From: JAZKHE01 sp040385525
GTDB taxonomy: Bacteria; Bacteroidota; Bacteroidia; UBA4408
DNA length: 64,000 bases
Direction: 5' to 3'
Assembly: GCA_040385525.1 (NCBI GenBank)
Contig: JAZKHE010000007.1
Coordinates: forward strand, 62,001 to 126,000
In this document: piece after piece, positions 18,281 through 27,789 of the stretch
Position numbering within the stretch: position 1 is the stretch's first letter
Layout: the number at the start of each line of letters is the position of its first letter
Translations under genes and position numbers: made by a program
Notes under the pieces: model-generated
What the model was told of the DNA's origin: nothing
Seen by the model: the letters and a program-made list of their open reading frames with translations, nothing else
Databases searched by the model: none

Positions 18281-18352
18281 TTTTTATTACTTGTATTTTG
18301 CAAACGCCGCTATGCAAAAGGGTTAAACAATATATTCCGAATCGGCGCGGAA

Positions 18353-18381
18353 ATAAAAAAGTCCCGAAAAATTCGGGACTG
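18353..18381 (-). terminator. Terminator of the TPR/PD40/SPOR gene, in the rpsA upstream region
   Basis: GTCCCGAA and TTCGGGAC pair around a short A-rich loop; on the minus strand the hairpin is followed by a run of six T. It is 29 bp past the stop of the gene at 18410 and 72 bp before the rpsA start, so it insulates the two genes. Confidence 0.85.
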
Positions 18382-18409
18382 CAAAGATAAAATATTTTTG
18401 ATTGAATTA

Positions 18410-20473
18410 CTATCTTTCTCCAAATATTTCAGGCAATTGCCATACAAAATATCGCTTGCCTCCTCTATCACCATAAACGAATGCGTCTTTTACACCAGCA
18501 GCAATAACTTGCTGACGGAATGCTTCTGCTTCTTTAAATGTTGAGAATTTGCCCATTGAGAAACGAGTTATGTTATCGTCCCACTTTAACTGATCTACAG
18601 TACCTAATGCTAATAATTTGGCAAAGTTAAAGTTACCCGATAAACGATAAGCTGCAATTTGAACTCTGTATTCAAAACCTTCGCCTTTATCATCAGGATA
18701 CGTTTTTAAGAAATACTCGTAAGGCATATTTTTGTAATCTTTTTTACCTTTTGGTACTTCTACTTTTGGAGGTTCAACTTTAGCAACAACTGTATCTTTT
18801 GGTGGCTCAGGAATTTTCTGTTCAACTTTTGCTTTTGGAACCTCAGCTACTTCTAACTTAATTTCTTCGGGCGCTGTTGCAGTATCTGTTTTGTTAGTGT
18901 AAAATTTAACGGTTAAAGCTGCTTGACCAAAACTATCAACCGTCATTAAGTTAATTGTTTTAATTTGTGGCTCTAATGTTTGGTATTTAAAAATGATTTT
19001 ATACTCAGCGCCAGCAGGTAAGTTTAATAAGAATTTACCTGTTTTTTTGTTTGAATCGTAGTTGGCAAAAACCTCATTGTCTTTACCTTTTTCGTAAACT
19101 TCAATTTGCGATTGAACAAAACCTGTATCGTTTAATAAAACTAAACCTTTAACCAAAGCTAACTGTGTTTTACGACCAATTAAACCTGGGCGAACCGTGT
19201 AAATATCTTGCTGACCTTGTCCGCCTCTTCTACCCGAAGAAAAATATCCAGTTCTACCATCAGCAGATAGTGTATAAAAAACATCATCATCGGGCGTATT
19301 TAAAGGGTAACCTAAGTTATAAGCTTTTCCAAACTCACCTAAACTATCCATATCAGCTCTAAAAATATCGTACTCACCAATTGCATTATGCCCTTTAGAA
19401 CTAAAGTGTAATATTTGTCCATCTGGATGAATAAATGGAGCATCATCATCTTCGGCAGTGTTTACGTTTGGACCTAAACTTACAACATTACCCCAAGTTC
19501 CGTCTGGTTTTAGCGATGCTTTGTATATATCTTTACCGCCTAAACCTCCTGGGCGCTCACTTGCAAAAAATAATGTTTTTTCGTCAGCAGAAATAGAACA
19601 ACTTCCTTCCCAAAATTTAGTGTTCACATCTCCTAAAAGTCTTTCAGGTGCAGTCCAATAATCTCCATCTAAATAAGCAACATATAAATCGCCACCATCT
19701 TCGGGATAAGCAATGTATAAAAATAATTTTTGTCCGCTTGGCGATATTGAAACTGCTGCATCGTAACCAAAACCATTAATGTTAGTACCAATACGCTCTG
19801 GTGTTTGCCATTGATCGCCAACTTTAAACGAAATAAAAACATCTTCAAAATAATCACCATCTGGATCTGGATCGTATTCATCGTTCATTAAACCACCAGT
19901 ACTTCTGTCTCCACGGTAAGTAATAACCATTTGAGATTCATCTGAAGCAACTGCAGGAGTATATTCTGAAAACTCAGAATTTAAATCACCAATTAGAGGT
20001 TCAATTTTAACATCTATAGGATTAGCAACCAACTCGCGCGCATTACGACAGTTATAGATGTAGCGTTCTGCTTTCTTTTTTTGCTCAGGATTTAATTTAT
20101 TCTTTAAAGTATGATTTTTAAAAGCTTCTTCAGCCTTATCAAACATGTAAGAATATAAGTAAGCTCTTCCTAATTCAAAATCAATGTCTTTAGTTTTTGG
20201 TTTGTTCGTTAAAACTTCTTCTAAAAGTGGAATTGCTTTTTCGTGTTCATCATTTTTTTTGTTGTAACATACTCCCAATTTAAACTTCATGTCGTATTCA
20301 GTTGGATACTTAGCTACTAGCTGATTATACAAAGGAAGTGCTAGAGCTAATTTACCTACTTTAAAAAGGTATTCTGCACGCATAAAAGTTTCTTTATCTG
20401 TATCATCTAGTTTTTGAGAAAAACCATTTAATACAAAACAAAAAGTGAAAAGGAAAAGCAAAAGTTTTTTCAT
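18410..20473 (-). CDS. TPR / PD40 beta-propeller / SPOR-like envelope protein
   Basis: A 687-residue exported protein: signal peptide (1-19, ending GFSQ), TPR-like helices (~25-150), WD40-like PD40 propeller repeats (~165-430) with motifs such as GGLGGKDIYKA and YFSSGRRGGQGQQDIY, a CNA-B/carboxypeptidase-like region (~440-525), a proline/lysine-rich linker, and a C-terminal SPOR-like domain (~600-685) with FEYRVQIAAYR and GKFSTFKEAEAFRQQV. The order resembles PorE-type periplasmic proteins of type IX secretion, but the OmpA-like peptidoglycan-binding end is replaced by SPOR, which usually binds denuded glycan. A role at the cell wall is inferred from these domains. Confidence 0.85.
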   Translation of the reverse strand: MKKLLLFLFTFCFVLNGFSQKLDDTDKETFMRAEYLFKVGKLALALPLYNQLVAKYPTEYDMKFKLGVCYNKKNDEHEKAIPLLEEVLTNKPKTKDIDFELGRAYLYSYMFDKAEEAFKNHTLKNKLNPEQKKKAERYIYNCRNARELVANPIDVKIEPLIGDLNSEFSEYTPAVASDESQMVITYRGDRSTGGLMNDEYDPDPDGDYFEDVFISFKVGDQWQTPERIGTNINGFGYDAAVSISPSGQKLFLYIAYPEDGGDLYVAYLDGDYWTAPERLLGDVNTKFWEGSCSISADEKTLFFASERPGGLGGKDIYKASLKPDGTWGNVVSLGPNVNTAEDDDAPFIHPDGQILHFSSKGHNAIGEYDIFRADMDSLGEFGKAYNLGYPLNTPDDDVFYTLSADGRTGYFSSGRRGGQGQQDIYTVRPGLIGRKTQLALVKGLVLLNDTGFVQSQIEVYEKGKDNEVFANYDSNKKTGKFLLNLPAGAEYKIIFKYQTLEPQIKTINLMTVDSFGQAALTVKFYTNKTDTATAPEEIKLEVAEVPKAKVEQKIPEPPKDTVVAKVEPPKVEVPKGKKDYKNMPYEYFLKTYPDDKGEGFEYRVQIAAYRLSGNFNFAKLLALGTVDQLKWDDNITRFSMGKFSTFKEAEAFRQQVIAAGVKDAFVYGDRGGKRYFVWQLPEIFGER

Positions 20474-20570
20474 AATAATATTATTATTTTCAAGCTCGAA
20501 AATTAGATAAACTACTTAATTTTATCGTTTAAGATAGGTATAAGTTTTAAACAAACTTATTAACTTTTTT

Positions 20571-21455
20571 TTAAATTACAGCTTTTTCAAACGATTTAAT
20601 TCTATCAGACACTGCTTCCATAAGCCACATTGGTGATGAAGTAGCGCCACAAATACCAACAGTATTGGCAGTATCAAACCATTCTGGCAATATATCTTCT
20701 GGCGAAGAAACCATATAGGTGTTGGTGTTTACTCTTTTACAAACATCATGTAATATTTTTCCGTTTGAGCTTTTTATACCACTAACAAAAACAATAACAT
20801 CGTGTTTTTTAGCAAATTCTATTAATTGTGGTTCTCTATTAGAAACTTGTCGGCATAAAGTATCGTTTGCATCAAACTGAATATGTTCGTTGCCGTTTAA
20901 AACAATTCTTTTTTCAATCTCTTCTTTTATTCGCTTAAAACCGTGTGTGCTCTTTGTTGTTTGCGAAAAAAGCTGAATGGGTTTGGAATAGTCTATTTTA
21001 TCCAAATCTTCATCATTCATTATTATTATGGCTTTGCCTTTGGTTTGGCCAACTAAGCCATTAACCTCAGCGTGTCCTTCTTTTCCGTAAATTACTATTT
21101 GCCCGTCAATAATTTCTGATGCATCAAAACCTGCACGCACTCTGTTTTGTAGTTTTAATACTACTGGGCAAGAGGCATCAATTAATTCAATATTATTTTG
21201 CGCAGCAATTTTGTAGGTTTCTGGTGGCTCGCCGTGCGCTCTAATTAAAACTTTACAATCGTGCAATTGTTTTAATTTATCGTGATCTATAATCTCTAAG
21301 CCTTTATTTTGAAGTCTTTCAACTTCCATATTATTGTGTACAATATCTCCTAAGCAAAATAATTTACCAGCATTATCAAGTTCGTCTTCAGCCATTTGTA
21401 TGGCATACACTACACCAAAACAAAAACCTGAATTAGAATCTATCGTAATTTCCAT
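20571..21455 (-). CDS. ispH: 4-hydroxy-3-methylbut-2-enyl diphosphate reductase
   Basis: Last enzyme of the MEP isoprenoid pathway, a [4Fe-4S] protein giving IPP and DMAPP. The 294 residues have the three cluster cysteines Cys12 (GFCFG), Cys96 (DASCPVV) and Cys201 (DTLCRQVSNRE), the catalytic loop EGHAEV and the FSQTT motif. The C-terminal VGICGATSSPMWLMEAV is also family-like. Monocistronic, with about 100 AT-rich bp between it and the next minus-strand gene downstream. Confidence 0.96.
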   Translation of the reverse strand: MEITIDSNSGFCFGVVYAIQMAEDELDNAGKLFCLGDIVHNNMEVERLQNKGLEIIDHDKLKQLHDCKVLIRAHGEPPETYKIAAQNNIELIDASCPVVLKLQNRVRAGFDASEIIDGQIVIYGKEGHAEVNGLVGQTKGKAIIIMNDEDLDKIDYSKPIQLFSQTTKSTHGFKRIKEEIEKRIVLNGNEHIQFDANDTLCRQVSNREPQLIEFAKKHDVIVFVSGIKSSNGKILHDVCKRVNTNTYMVSSPEDILPEWFDTANTVGICGATSSPMWLMEAVSDRIKSFEKAVI

Positions 21456-21669
21456 TTTTTTAAAAATAAATGTGGTTCAAATATACAAATTTTTAATTCT
21501 GTTTTACTATAAAACCAACTCTTTTAGGTAACTATTTAACCAGAAATGTTTAGAAATTAAACAAATAAAATATAACAAGATTAACTAAAAATGCTATTTT
21601 TGTGTAATCGACATAATAGTATAGCGATGCTCTATCTCAGTCCTAACAAATAATTATGTTAGAAATAGT

Positions 21670-22506
21670 ATGATTTTAAATCTAAAAGAATTGCTGTGCA
21701 AACAAATACCCAATCAAGACTTTACTAATAATAGTTGTATTAAATATATTTTCTTTTTTGTTATTATTTTCTATTGCTCTAATTATGCCGTTTCTCAAAA
21801 TGTTATTTATAAAGATAGTTTGGGAAAATATAGCGTTCGTAATACTGCTGGAGAATATTTAACAACCATTAAATATGACACAGTATATAGTTATTATGAA
21901 GGTGTTGCAAAAGTAAGATTAAACAAAAAGTTTGGTCTTATTAATAAGCAAGGGCGAGAGATAACCCAATTAAAATATGATAAGATTGGAAATTTTAATG
22001 AAGGTGTTGCATTGGCAATTTCAAATAAAAAAATAGGTTTTATTAAGAAAAATGGGCAAGAACTAACCCAATTAAAATATGATATGGCCAGTGAATTCAA
22101 TGATGGAATTGCTCTTGTTAGCATTGGTAATCTTGCGAAAAAAAATTATGCTGAATGTAAATGGGGAATTATCAATAAGAGAGGTAAGGAAATTGTTTCT
22201 TTAAAATACGATGCTCTAATTTTTTTTTCAAATCGATATATAAGAGTTAAGTCAGATAATAAATGGGGGATAATTAATAAGAAAGGACAAATAATACTTC
22301 CTATAGAATACGATGGTATTATGGAATTAAACGAAGGCTTAGCTCCAATTTTATTAAAAAACAAATTTGGATTTATTAACGAAAAAGGTAAACAAATAAT
22401 TCCAATTAAATACGATAATGTTGGTGAATTTATTAATGGTAAGGCTAAAGTAGAAAAGAATAATAAAACTTTTTACATTGATCGCAAATGCAATGTAGTT
22501 GATTAA
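21670..22506 (+). CDS. WG-repeat protein, probably exported
   Basis: A 278-residue protein with a hydrophobic segment at ~26-43 that can act as a signal peptide. At least six degenerate WG repeats follow, recognisable as KFGLINKQGRE, KIGFIKKNGQE, KWGIINKRGKE, KWGIINKKGQI and KFGFINEKGKQ, each followed by a LKYD-type strand. WG proteins form beta-rich solenoids of mostly unknown role. A TATTTTTG box lies at 21594-21601 without a clear TTG element. It is convergent with cmk, with 34 bp between them. A second, much longer WG protein is at 42450. Confidence 0.83.
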   Translation: MILNLKELLCKQIPNQDFTNNSCIKYIFFFVIIFYCSNYAVSQNVIYKDSLGKYSVRNTAGEYLTTIKYDTVYSYYEGVAKVRLNKKFGLINKQGREITQLKYDKIGNFNEGVALAISNKKIGFIKKNGQELTQLKYDMASEFNDGIALVSIGNLAKKNYAECKWGIINKRGKEIVSLKYDALIFFSNRYIRVKSDNKWGIINKKGQIILPIEYDGIMELNEGLAPILLKNKFGFINEKGKQIIPIKYDNVGEFINGKAKVEKNNKTFYIDRKCNVVD

Positions 22507-22540
22507 AATTCTAATGATATAAAGTAATTATTTTAATCTG

Positions 22541-23257
22541 TTAATGGGCTTCGTTAAAATCCTTTATCAACAATAAGTCGTCAATTAATTTAGTTACAAA
22601 TTCTAATTGTTGTTGGCGATTTAGGTCTGAATTATCTAATATAATTGCATCTTCTGCTTTTGTTAGCGGATTTTCTTTACGGTGCGTATCGTCGTAATCG
22701 CGCTGCCATAAATTTTGCTTCACCTCATCCATACTAATTTTGTTTCCTTTAGAGGTTAGCTCATCAAAACGTCGTTGTGCCCTTACATCTATATCAGCTG
22801 TCATAAACAACTTTAGTTCGGCATCAGGAAAAACAACTGTTCCAATATCTCTTCCATCCATTACAACTCCTTTACTTTTACCTAACTTTTGTTGTATGGC
22901 TACCAAACGAGTTCTAACTTCTTTAATTGCGCTTACTTTACTTACGTGTTGTGATACATGCATTTCGCGAATTTCTTTTTCTACATTCACTTCGTTAAGA
23001 TATGTTTCTGAAGCTTTTAATGCTGGATTATATACAAACGTAAGGTGAATTTGATTTAATGCGTGAAGCACTTTTTCTTCTTCAAACTCTAAATTGCTAG
23101 CTGGAATAACTTGGTTTTGCAGAAAAAAATAAGTTACCGCTCTGTACATTGCGCCACTATCTACATAACTATAACCTAATTTAGCGGCCAATGCTTTTGC
23201 TAATGTGCTTTTTCCGCAAGATGAATATCCGTCTATAGCTATAGTTATCTTCTTCAC
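22541..23257 (-). CDS. cmk: (d)CMP kinase
   Basis: Phosphorylates CMP and dCMP for pyrimidine salvage. The 238 residues show the Walker A GYSSCGKSTLAK (residues 9-18), YVDSGAMYRA and VVMDGRDIGTVVFPDA, with the lid region RRFDEL and WQRDYDDTHR. The length is normal. It starts 5 bp after the stop of porQ on the same strand, so the two form an operon, an arrangement I recall from other Bacteroidota. Confidence 0.95.
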   Translation of the reverse strand: MKKITIAIDGYSSCGKSTLAKALAAKLGYSYVDSGAMYRAVTYFFLQNQVIPASNLEFEEEKVLHALNQIHLTFVYNPALKASETYLNEVNVEKEIREMHVSQHVSKVSAIKEVRTRLVAIQQKLGKSKGVVMDGRDIGTVVFPDAELKLFMTADIDVRAQRRFDELTSKGNKISMDEVKQNLWQRDYDDTHRKENPLTKAEDAIILDNSDLNRQQQLEFVTKLIDDLLLIKDFNEAH

Positions 23258-23262
23258 AAAAC

Positions 23263-24276
23263 TTATTTTTTGCTAAATTCGGAAATGTTTGTGGTAATTG
23301 AAAATAAATTTGATGCTCCAGCAACATTATATTGCGCTCTACCATAACTTATTTGAAACTTTGATACTTTTAAACCAAAGCCAAAAGTAAAACCAGCCAT
23401 ACCGGGCTTTGTTAAAACACGTAATTCTTGTCTACGTAAAAAGTTAAAACCTAAACCAATAAAAAAGTTTTTAGTCAACAATAACTCGGTTCCTATCACA
23501 ATGTGGCGCGATAAGTTATTTGATACGTTTGAAAATTTATTTCTAAATGTTGTATCTGCTTTTGGATTTTCGTTTAGGTTCCATTTTTGCAAATCTTTAA
23601 CAGTTAACGAAAATCGAATTGGTGCTTTTTTTAGTTTTTTTGAAACCGCTGCTTGCATTTCAAATGGTAATCTTTCGCGCGTATTTTTTGTTAATCCATC
23701 AATTTGATAACCTGCATTTTTTATTACAAAAGCAGCTGTAAAAAACTTTGATGGTTTGTGGTAAGTTATTCCCGCATCTATTGCTGCGCCAAACGAATCG
23801 AAAGTATACACATGAGAATAAAGCGTTTTAAAATTTACACCAATACTTAAAACAGAATCAATTTGCTTGCTTAAAACAGTATTTAAAAAATAGTCGTAAG
23901 CTTTAAAATCATCAGTAATATTACCGCTTTCATCAGTTTCTATAAACTTACCATAACTAGCGGTTTGCAAGCCAAATGCTAAGTTGTAGTTTTTTTTAAT
24001 TATGGGCGAAAAAGCAAAAAGTCCGTAATTAATATCAGATACATAATTGCAATAATTAAAAGCCAATTGCTGTGCACTAGCTTTGTTTAAAAGCGATGGG
24101 TTTTGAAACGACAAATTAACATCTTTATCTTGAACCGCTAAAACCGTTCCTCCTAAACTATTTACGCGAGCAGAAGGAGAAAAATTAAGTTGCGTAAAAG
24201 TGCTGCTACCTCCTATTTGCGCCTTAACCGAAAAAGAAAAAAAAACTAAACAAATTATACTTTTTAAAACACGCAT
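23263..24276 (-). CDS. porQ: Type IX secretion system protein PorQ
   Basis: A 337-residue outer-membrane beta-barrel protein with signal peptide (1-19, ending VKAQ) and the PorV/PorQ-like N-terminus FTQLNFSPSARVNSLGGT. PorQ belongs to the surface attachment complex that handles T9SS cargo after sorting-domain cleavage. Alternating hydrophobic strands run to the C-terminus, and the last residues IFSITTNISEFSKK fit the family. Co-transcribed with cmk. Its presence matches the several T9SS cargo genes in this window. Confidence 0.88.
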   Translation of the reverse strand: MRVLKSIICLVFFSFSVKAQIGGSSTFTQLNFSPSARVNSLGGTVLAVQDKDVNLSFQNPSLLNKASAQQLAFNYCNYVSDINYGLFAFSPIIKKNYNLAFGLQTASYGKFIETDESGNITDDFKAYDYFLNTVLSKQIDSVLSIGVNFKTLYSHVYTFDSFGAAIDAGITYHKPSKFFTAAFVIKNAGYQIDGLTKNTRERLPFEMQAAVSKKLKKAPIRFSLTVKDLQKWNLNENPKADTTFRNKFSNVSNNLSRHIVIGTELLLTKNFFIGLGFNFLRRQELRVLTKPGMAGFTFGFGLKVSKFQISYGRAQYNVAGASNLFSITTNISEFSKK

Positions 24277-24325
24277 ATTTAATGGTAATTCATAATAACG
24301 TAATAATTTGTTTAGTAGTATATTT

Positions 24326-25276
24326 TTAGTTTGTTAATTGACTTACCACTTTTTGTAAAATTTCAAAAGTATTTTCGGCCATTAAATTTTCTTTATCTAA
24401 TGTTGGGTTTACTTCGCAAATCTCGAAGCAACAAATTTTTTCGTTTTGAATTAAACGTACTAATAAAGATGCTGCTTCTTTTTCGGTAATACCATTTCTT
24501 ACTGGTGTTCCTGTTCCTTTAGAAATAGACGAATCCATACTATCTACATCAAACGAAATGTAAATGTGAGTACAATGACTTAAGTGAGCTATAGCATCGC
24601 GCGCAACTTTATCAACTCCATTTCTTTTTACTTCGGCAGTTGCAATGTGTTTAATTTTATGTTTTTTAATTAAATAAGCTTCTTCGGGTTCAATATCTCT
24701 AACAGCAATGTAAACTAAATCTTTGTAAGTAATTTTTGGAGAAATATTACCCACTTTTTTTAATTTGTTCCAACCATCAATAGTTTCTTTATCTGGCTTG
24801 TTCATTTTGTTAGACACATTGTCTTCGCCCAAACAAGCTGCTAATGGCATACCGTGCACATTACCTGTTGGAGTTGTGTATGGCGAGTGAATATCAGCAT
24901 GAGCATCAATCCAAATTACACCCAATTTAGATTTTGGATAAGCCATTTTAATACCAGCAATTGTTCCTCCTGCAGAGCTATGATCGCCAGCTAACACAAT
25001 TGGAAAAGTATTTTTTTTGATGGTTGCACTTACCGCCGCACTAATTTTTTCGTACATCGAAATAATTCCTTTTATACGTTTAGCATGAGGAGTTCCCGGA
25101 GCTTCAAAAAGCAAATGGTTCTCAGTAGGAATTTCAATTGACTCAATTTGTTTAAATAAGTTACTTCCGTAATCTAAAGCAGCAATTTTTATAGCGTCAA
25201 CGCCTAAACTTGCGCCTCTTGTACCTGCTCCAATTTCAGATTTTACCTCAATAAACTTTAATTTTTTTAAACTCAT
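24326..25276 (-). CDS. Arginase family hydrolase (ureohydrolase)
   Basis: A 316-residue manganese ureohydrolase. Metal-binding motifs are AGDHSSAGG (His99), DAHADIHSP (Asp124, His126, Asp128) and SFDVDSMD (Asp243, Asp245). The whole set is intact. Arginase would split arginine into urea and ornithine; agmatinase or another guanidino hydrolase is possible because the specificity loop is not decisive. It is transcribed divergently from arginine decarboxylase, with an 82-bp shared region, so agmatinase activity would also make sense. Confidence 0.87.
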   Translation of the reverse strand: MSLKKLKFIEVKSEIGAGTRGASLGVDAIKIAALDYGSNLFKQIESIEIPTENHLLFEAPGTPHAKRIKGIISMYEKISAAVSATIKKNTFPIVLAGDHSSAGGTIAGIKMAYPKSKLGVIWIDAHADIHSPYTTPTGNVHGMPLAACLGEDNVSNKMNKPDKETIDGWNKLKKVGNISPKITYKDLVYIAVRDIEPEEAYLIKKHKIKHIATAEVKRNGVDKVARDAIAHLSHCTHIYISFDVDSMDSSISKGTGTPVRNGITEKEAASLLVRLIQNEKICCFEICEVNPTLDKENLMAENTFEILQKVVSQLTN

Positions 25277-25358
25277 AATAATAATTTAATGTTTTTAATC
25301 TGTTTTATATAACTTCTTACTTAAATTCGCAACAAATAACAATTTTAACTCTTTTTAA

Positions 25359-26756
25359 ATGGCAACAAAATACCATGAAATTATCGGGCAAACCTTCGAA
25401 TTTCCTCAAGAAAGTTTTGAAGTAGCCGACGAAGAACTAAACTTTAACGGAATACCGTTGATGGGTTTAATAAAAAAATATGGTACGCCTTTAAAAATAA
25501 CATATCTTCCAAAGATAAGCTCTCAAATTCAAAAAGCCAAACGTTTATTTAATGTTGCTATTGCAAAAGCCGATTACAAAGGTAGTTATAACTATTGCTA
25601 TTGCACAAAAAGCTCGCATTTTTCGTTTGTAATGGAAGAAGCTTTAAAAAATGATATTCATATTGAAACATCATCTGCTTTTGATATTCCTATTCTTAAA
25701 AAGTTGTTTGAGCAAAAACAAATTACAAAAGATAAATTTATTTTATGTAATGGTTACAAAACAGCTCCATACATACAAAATATTGCGAGTTTAATAAACG
25801 ACGGCTTTACAAACGTAATTCCTATTACTGACAACTACAGCGAGTTTAAATTGTATGAAAAATACATAAAAAAACAAACTAAAATTGGTATTAGAGTAGC
25901 TGCAACGGAAGAGCCAGATAACGAATTTTATACATCAAGACTTGGAATACGTAAAAGTGAAATTTTAAAGTTTTACGAAGAAAGCATTAAAGGTCACAAT
26001 AAGTTTAAATTAAAAATGCTGCATTTTTTTATAAATACAGGCATTAGAGACACTGCTTATTATTGGAATGAATTAAGTTCTTGTATTAGAATTTACTGCG
26101 AACTAAAGAAAATTTGTCCCGATTTAGATTCATTAGATATTGGTGGTGGATTCCCGATTAGAACTAGCCTTGATTTTAACTACGATTACGAATACATGGC
26201 CGAAGAAATTGTGCAACGCATTAAAACGCTTTGCACTGAATATGGTGTAGAAGAACCCAATTTATTTACAGAATTTGGCAGTTTTACTGTAGGCGAAAGT
26301 GGTGCTGTTATTTACAAAGTAGTTGATAAAAAACAACAAAACGATAATGAGTTGTGGTATATGATTGACAGCTCATTTATTACAACTTTGCCCGATACTT
26401 GGGGATTGAAACAGCAATTTGTGTTTTTAGCGCTAAACCATTGGGATAGAGAATACGACATGGTTAACTTAGGTGGTTTAACGTGCGATGGCGACGATTA
26501 TTACAATGCAGAAAACAACGTAAACCAGATATTTTTACCAAAATTTGACAATAAAGACAAGGTGCCTCTATATGTAGGATTTTTCCATACTGGCGCTTAT
26601 CAAGAATCAATTGGCGGTTATGGCGGAATACAACATTGTTTGATTCCTGCACCTAAACACGTAATTATTAGTAAAGATGAAGAGGGTGAAATATCAACCA
26701 AATTATTTGCTAAAGAACAGAGTTATAAGTCGATGCTAAAGATTTTAGGCTACTAA
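25359..26756 (+). CDS. speA: Arginine decarboxylase (PLP fold type III)
   Basis: A 465-residue PLP enzyme resembling the short Bacteroidota SpeA-type decarboxylases. The PLP lysine is probably Lys84 in YCYCTKSSH; SLDIGGGFPIR is the glycine-rich phosphate-binding loop, and FTEFGSFTVG and LTCDGDDYYN follow. It converts arginine to agmatine for polyamine synthesis. Substrate assignment is by family resemblance; diaminopimelate or ornithine specificity is less likely. Divergent from the arginase-like gene and followed by a strong terminator. Confidence 0.88.
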   Translation: MATKYHEIIGQTFEFPQESFEVADEELNFNGIPLMGLIKKYGTPLKITYLPKISSQIQKAKRLFNVAIAKADYKGSYNYCYCTKSSHFSFVMEEALKNDIHIETSSAFDIPILKKLFEQKQITKDKFILCNGYKTAPYIQNIASLINDGFTNVIPITDNYSEFKLYEKYIKKQTKIGIRVAATEEPDNEFYTSRLGIRKSEILKFYEESIKGHNKFKLKMLHFFINTGIRDTAYYWNELSSCIRIYCELKKICPDLDSLDIGGGFPIRTSLDFNYDYEYMAEEIVQRIKTLCTEYGVEEPNLFTEFGSFTVGESGAVIYKVVDKKQQNDNELWYMIDSSFITTLPDTWGLKQQFVFLALNHWDREYDMVNLGGLTCDGDDYYNAENNVNQIFLPKFDNKDKVPLYVGFFHTGAYQESIGGYGGIQHCLIPAPKHVIISKDEEGEISTKLFAKEQSYKSMLKILGY

Positions 26757-26774
26757 TTTTAACAATTTTCATTC

Positions 26775-26813
26775 AAAAAGCTTCAAAAACTAAAATTTTG
26801 AAGCTTTTTTTTT
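26775..26813 (+). terminator. Terminator of speA
   Basis: AAAAAGCTTCAAAA (26775-26788) and TTTTGAAGCTTTTT (26796-26809) pair almost perfectly around a seven-base loop, followed by further T. Confidence 0.92.
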
Positions 26814-27001
26814 GTTTTTAACAATTTTGATAAAGAAAAAGTTAACTCATCGAGGAAAAAAGTGAAATTGTCGAAAAAGTTAATATATTTGCATCATCAG
26901 TTGAATAGTTAAAACATTTTAACTGCTAATTCTTAGTATTTGCTCAATATATAATATTGATTTTACAAAGAATTACTTAATTTAAAGATTATAAAAATTG
27001 T

Positions 27002-27703
27002 ATGAATAACCCACGATTACTGACTTTAACAAAATCATTTATCATTATTGTTTTTTCTGTAGTTCTATTTAATTCTTGCGATAATTTACCTTTTAATAGA
27101 TTTACCGAAGGTGTTATTAGTTACGAAATAAGTTATCCGAATCCTGGCAAAAACGAATCAATTATTTCGATGATGCCTTCTACCATGGTTTATAAATTTA
27201 AAGACAACAAAACAAGTGGCGAATTAACAGGCAATTTAGGCATTTTTGGCACTTCGCTTATTTCAGATTACGAAAACAAAACACTATATCAAACGCTTAA
27301 AGTTTTAGGTAAAAAATTCTGCGCAGAGTTACACCAAAAAGAAGTTGACGATAACATTGCCAAAGAACCCAAAATGAACATTGTACCGAGCAAAGAAACT
27401 AAACAAATTGCGGGTTATACTTGTAAAAAAGCAACAGTAATTTTTGATGATAAAACAATACCAAGTTTTGATATTTATTACACAAATGAAATTAAAATAG
27501 AAAAAGCTAATTGGTATACGCCTTTTAAAGAAATTGACGGTGTTTTATTAGAATACAGAGTTAAAAGATACAATATTGAAATGCAGTTTACCGCTACAAG
27601 TGTTGAACATAAAGAAATTGAAGACGATGTATTTATTCTTACATCTGACTACAAAAAGATTTCGATTGCTGAAATGGATGAAATGTTTTTAAGTTTCAAC
27701 TAA
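27002..27703 (+). CDS. DUF4412 lipoprotein
   Basis: A 233-residue lipoprotein: hydrophobic signal and Cys26 in LFNSC, followed by a beta-rich domain with FTEGVISYEISYP, YKFKDNKTSGEL and the IAGYTCKKATVIFDD motif typical of DUF4412. Function unknown. The 245 bp upstream hold the speA terminator and AT-rich sequence with a TATATTTG box at 26884-26891, which would give a leader of about 105 bases. It is not tightly linked to ftsK (86 bp gap). Confidence 0.83.
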   Translation: MNNPRLLTLTKSFIIIVFSVVLFNSCDNLPFNRFTEGVISYEISYPNPGKNESIISMMPSTMVYKFKDNKTSGELTGNLGIFGTSLISDYENKTLYQTLKVLGKKFCAELHQKEVDDNIAKEPKMNIVPSKETKQIAGYTCKKATVIFDDKTIPSFDIYYTNEIKIEKANWYTPFKEIDGVLLEYRVKRYNIEMQFTATSVEHKEIEDDVFILTSDYKKISIAEMDEMFLSFN

Positions 27704-27789
27704 ACAGTGTTAGCAATTATAAAAAATCTACCATTTTTTTCTACACATATCTCTTAAATTTGCTTATTACACATTTAGTGTAAAGCAAA

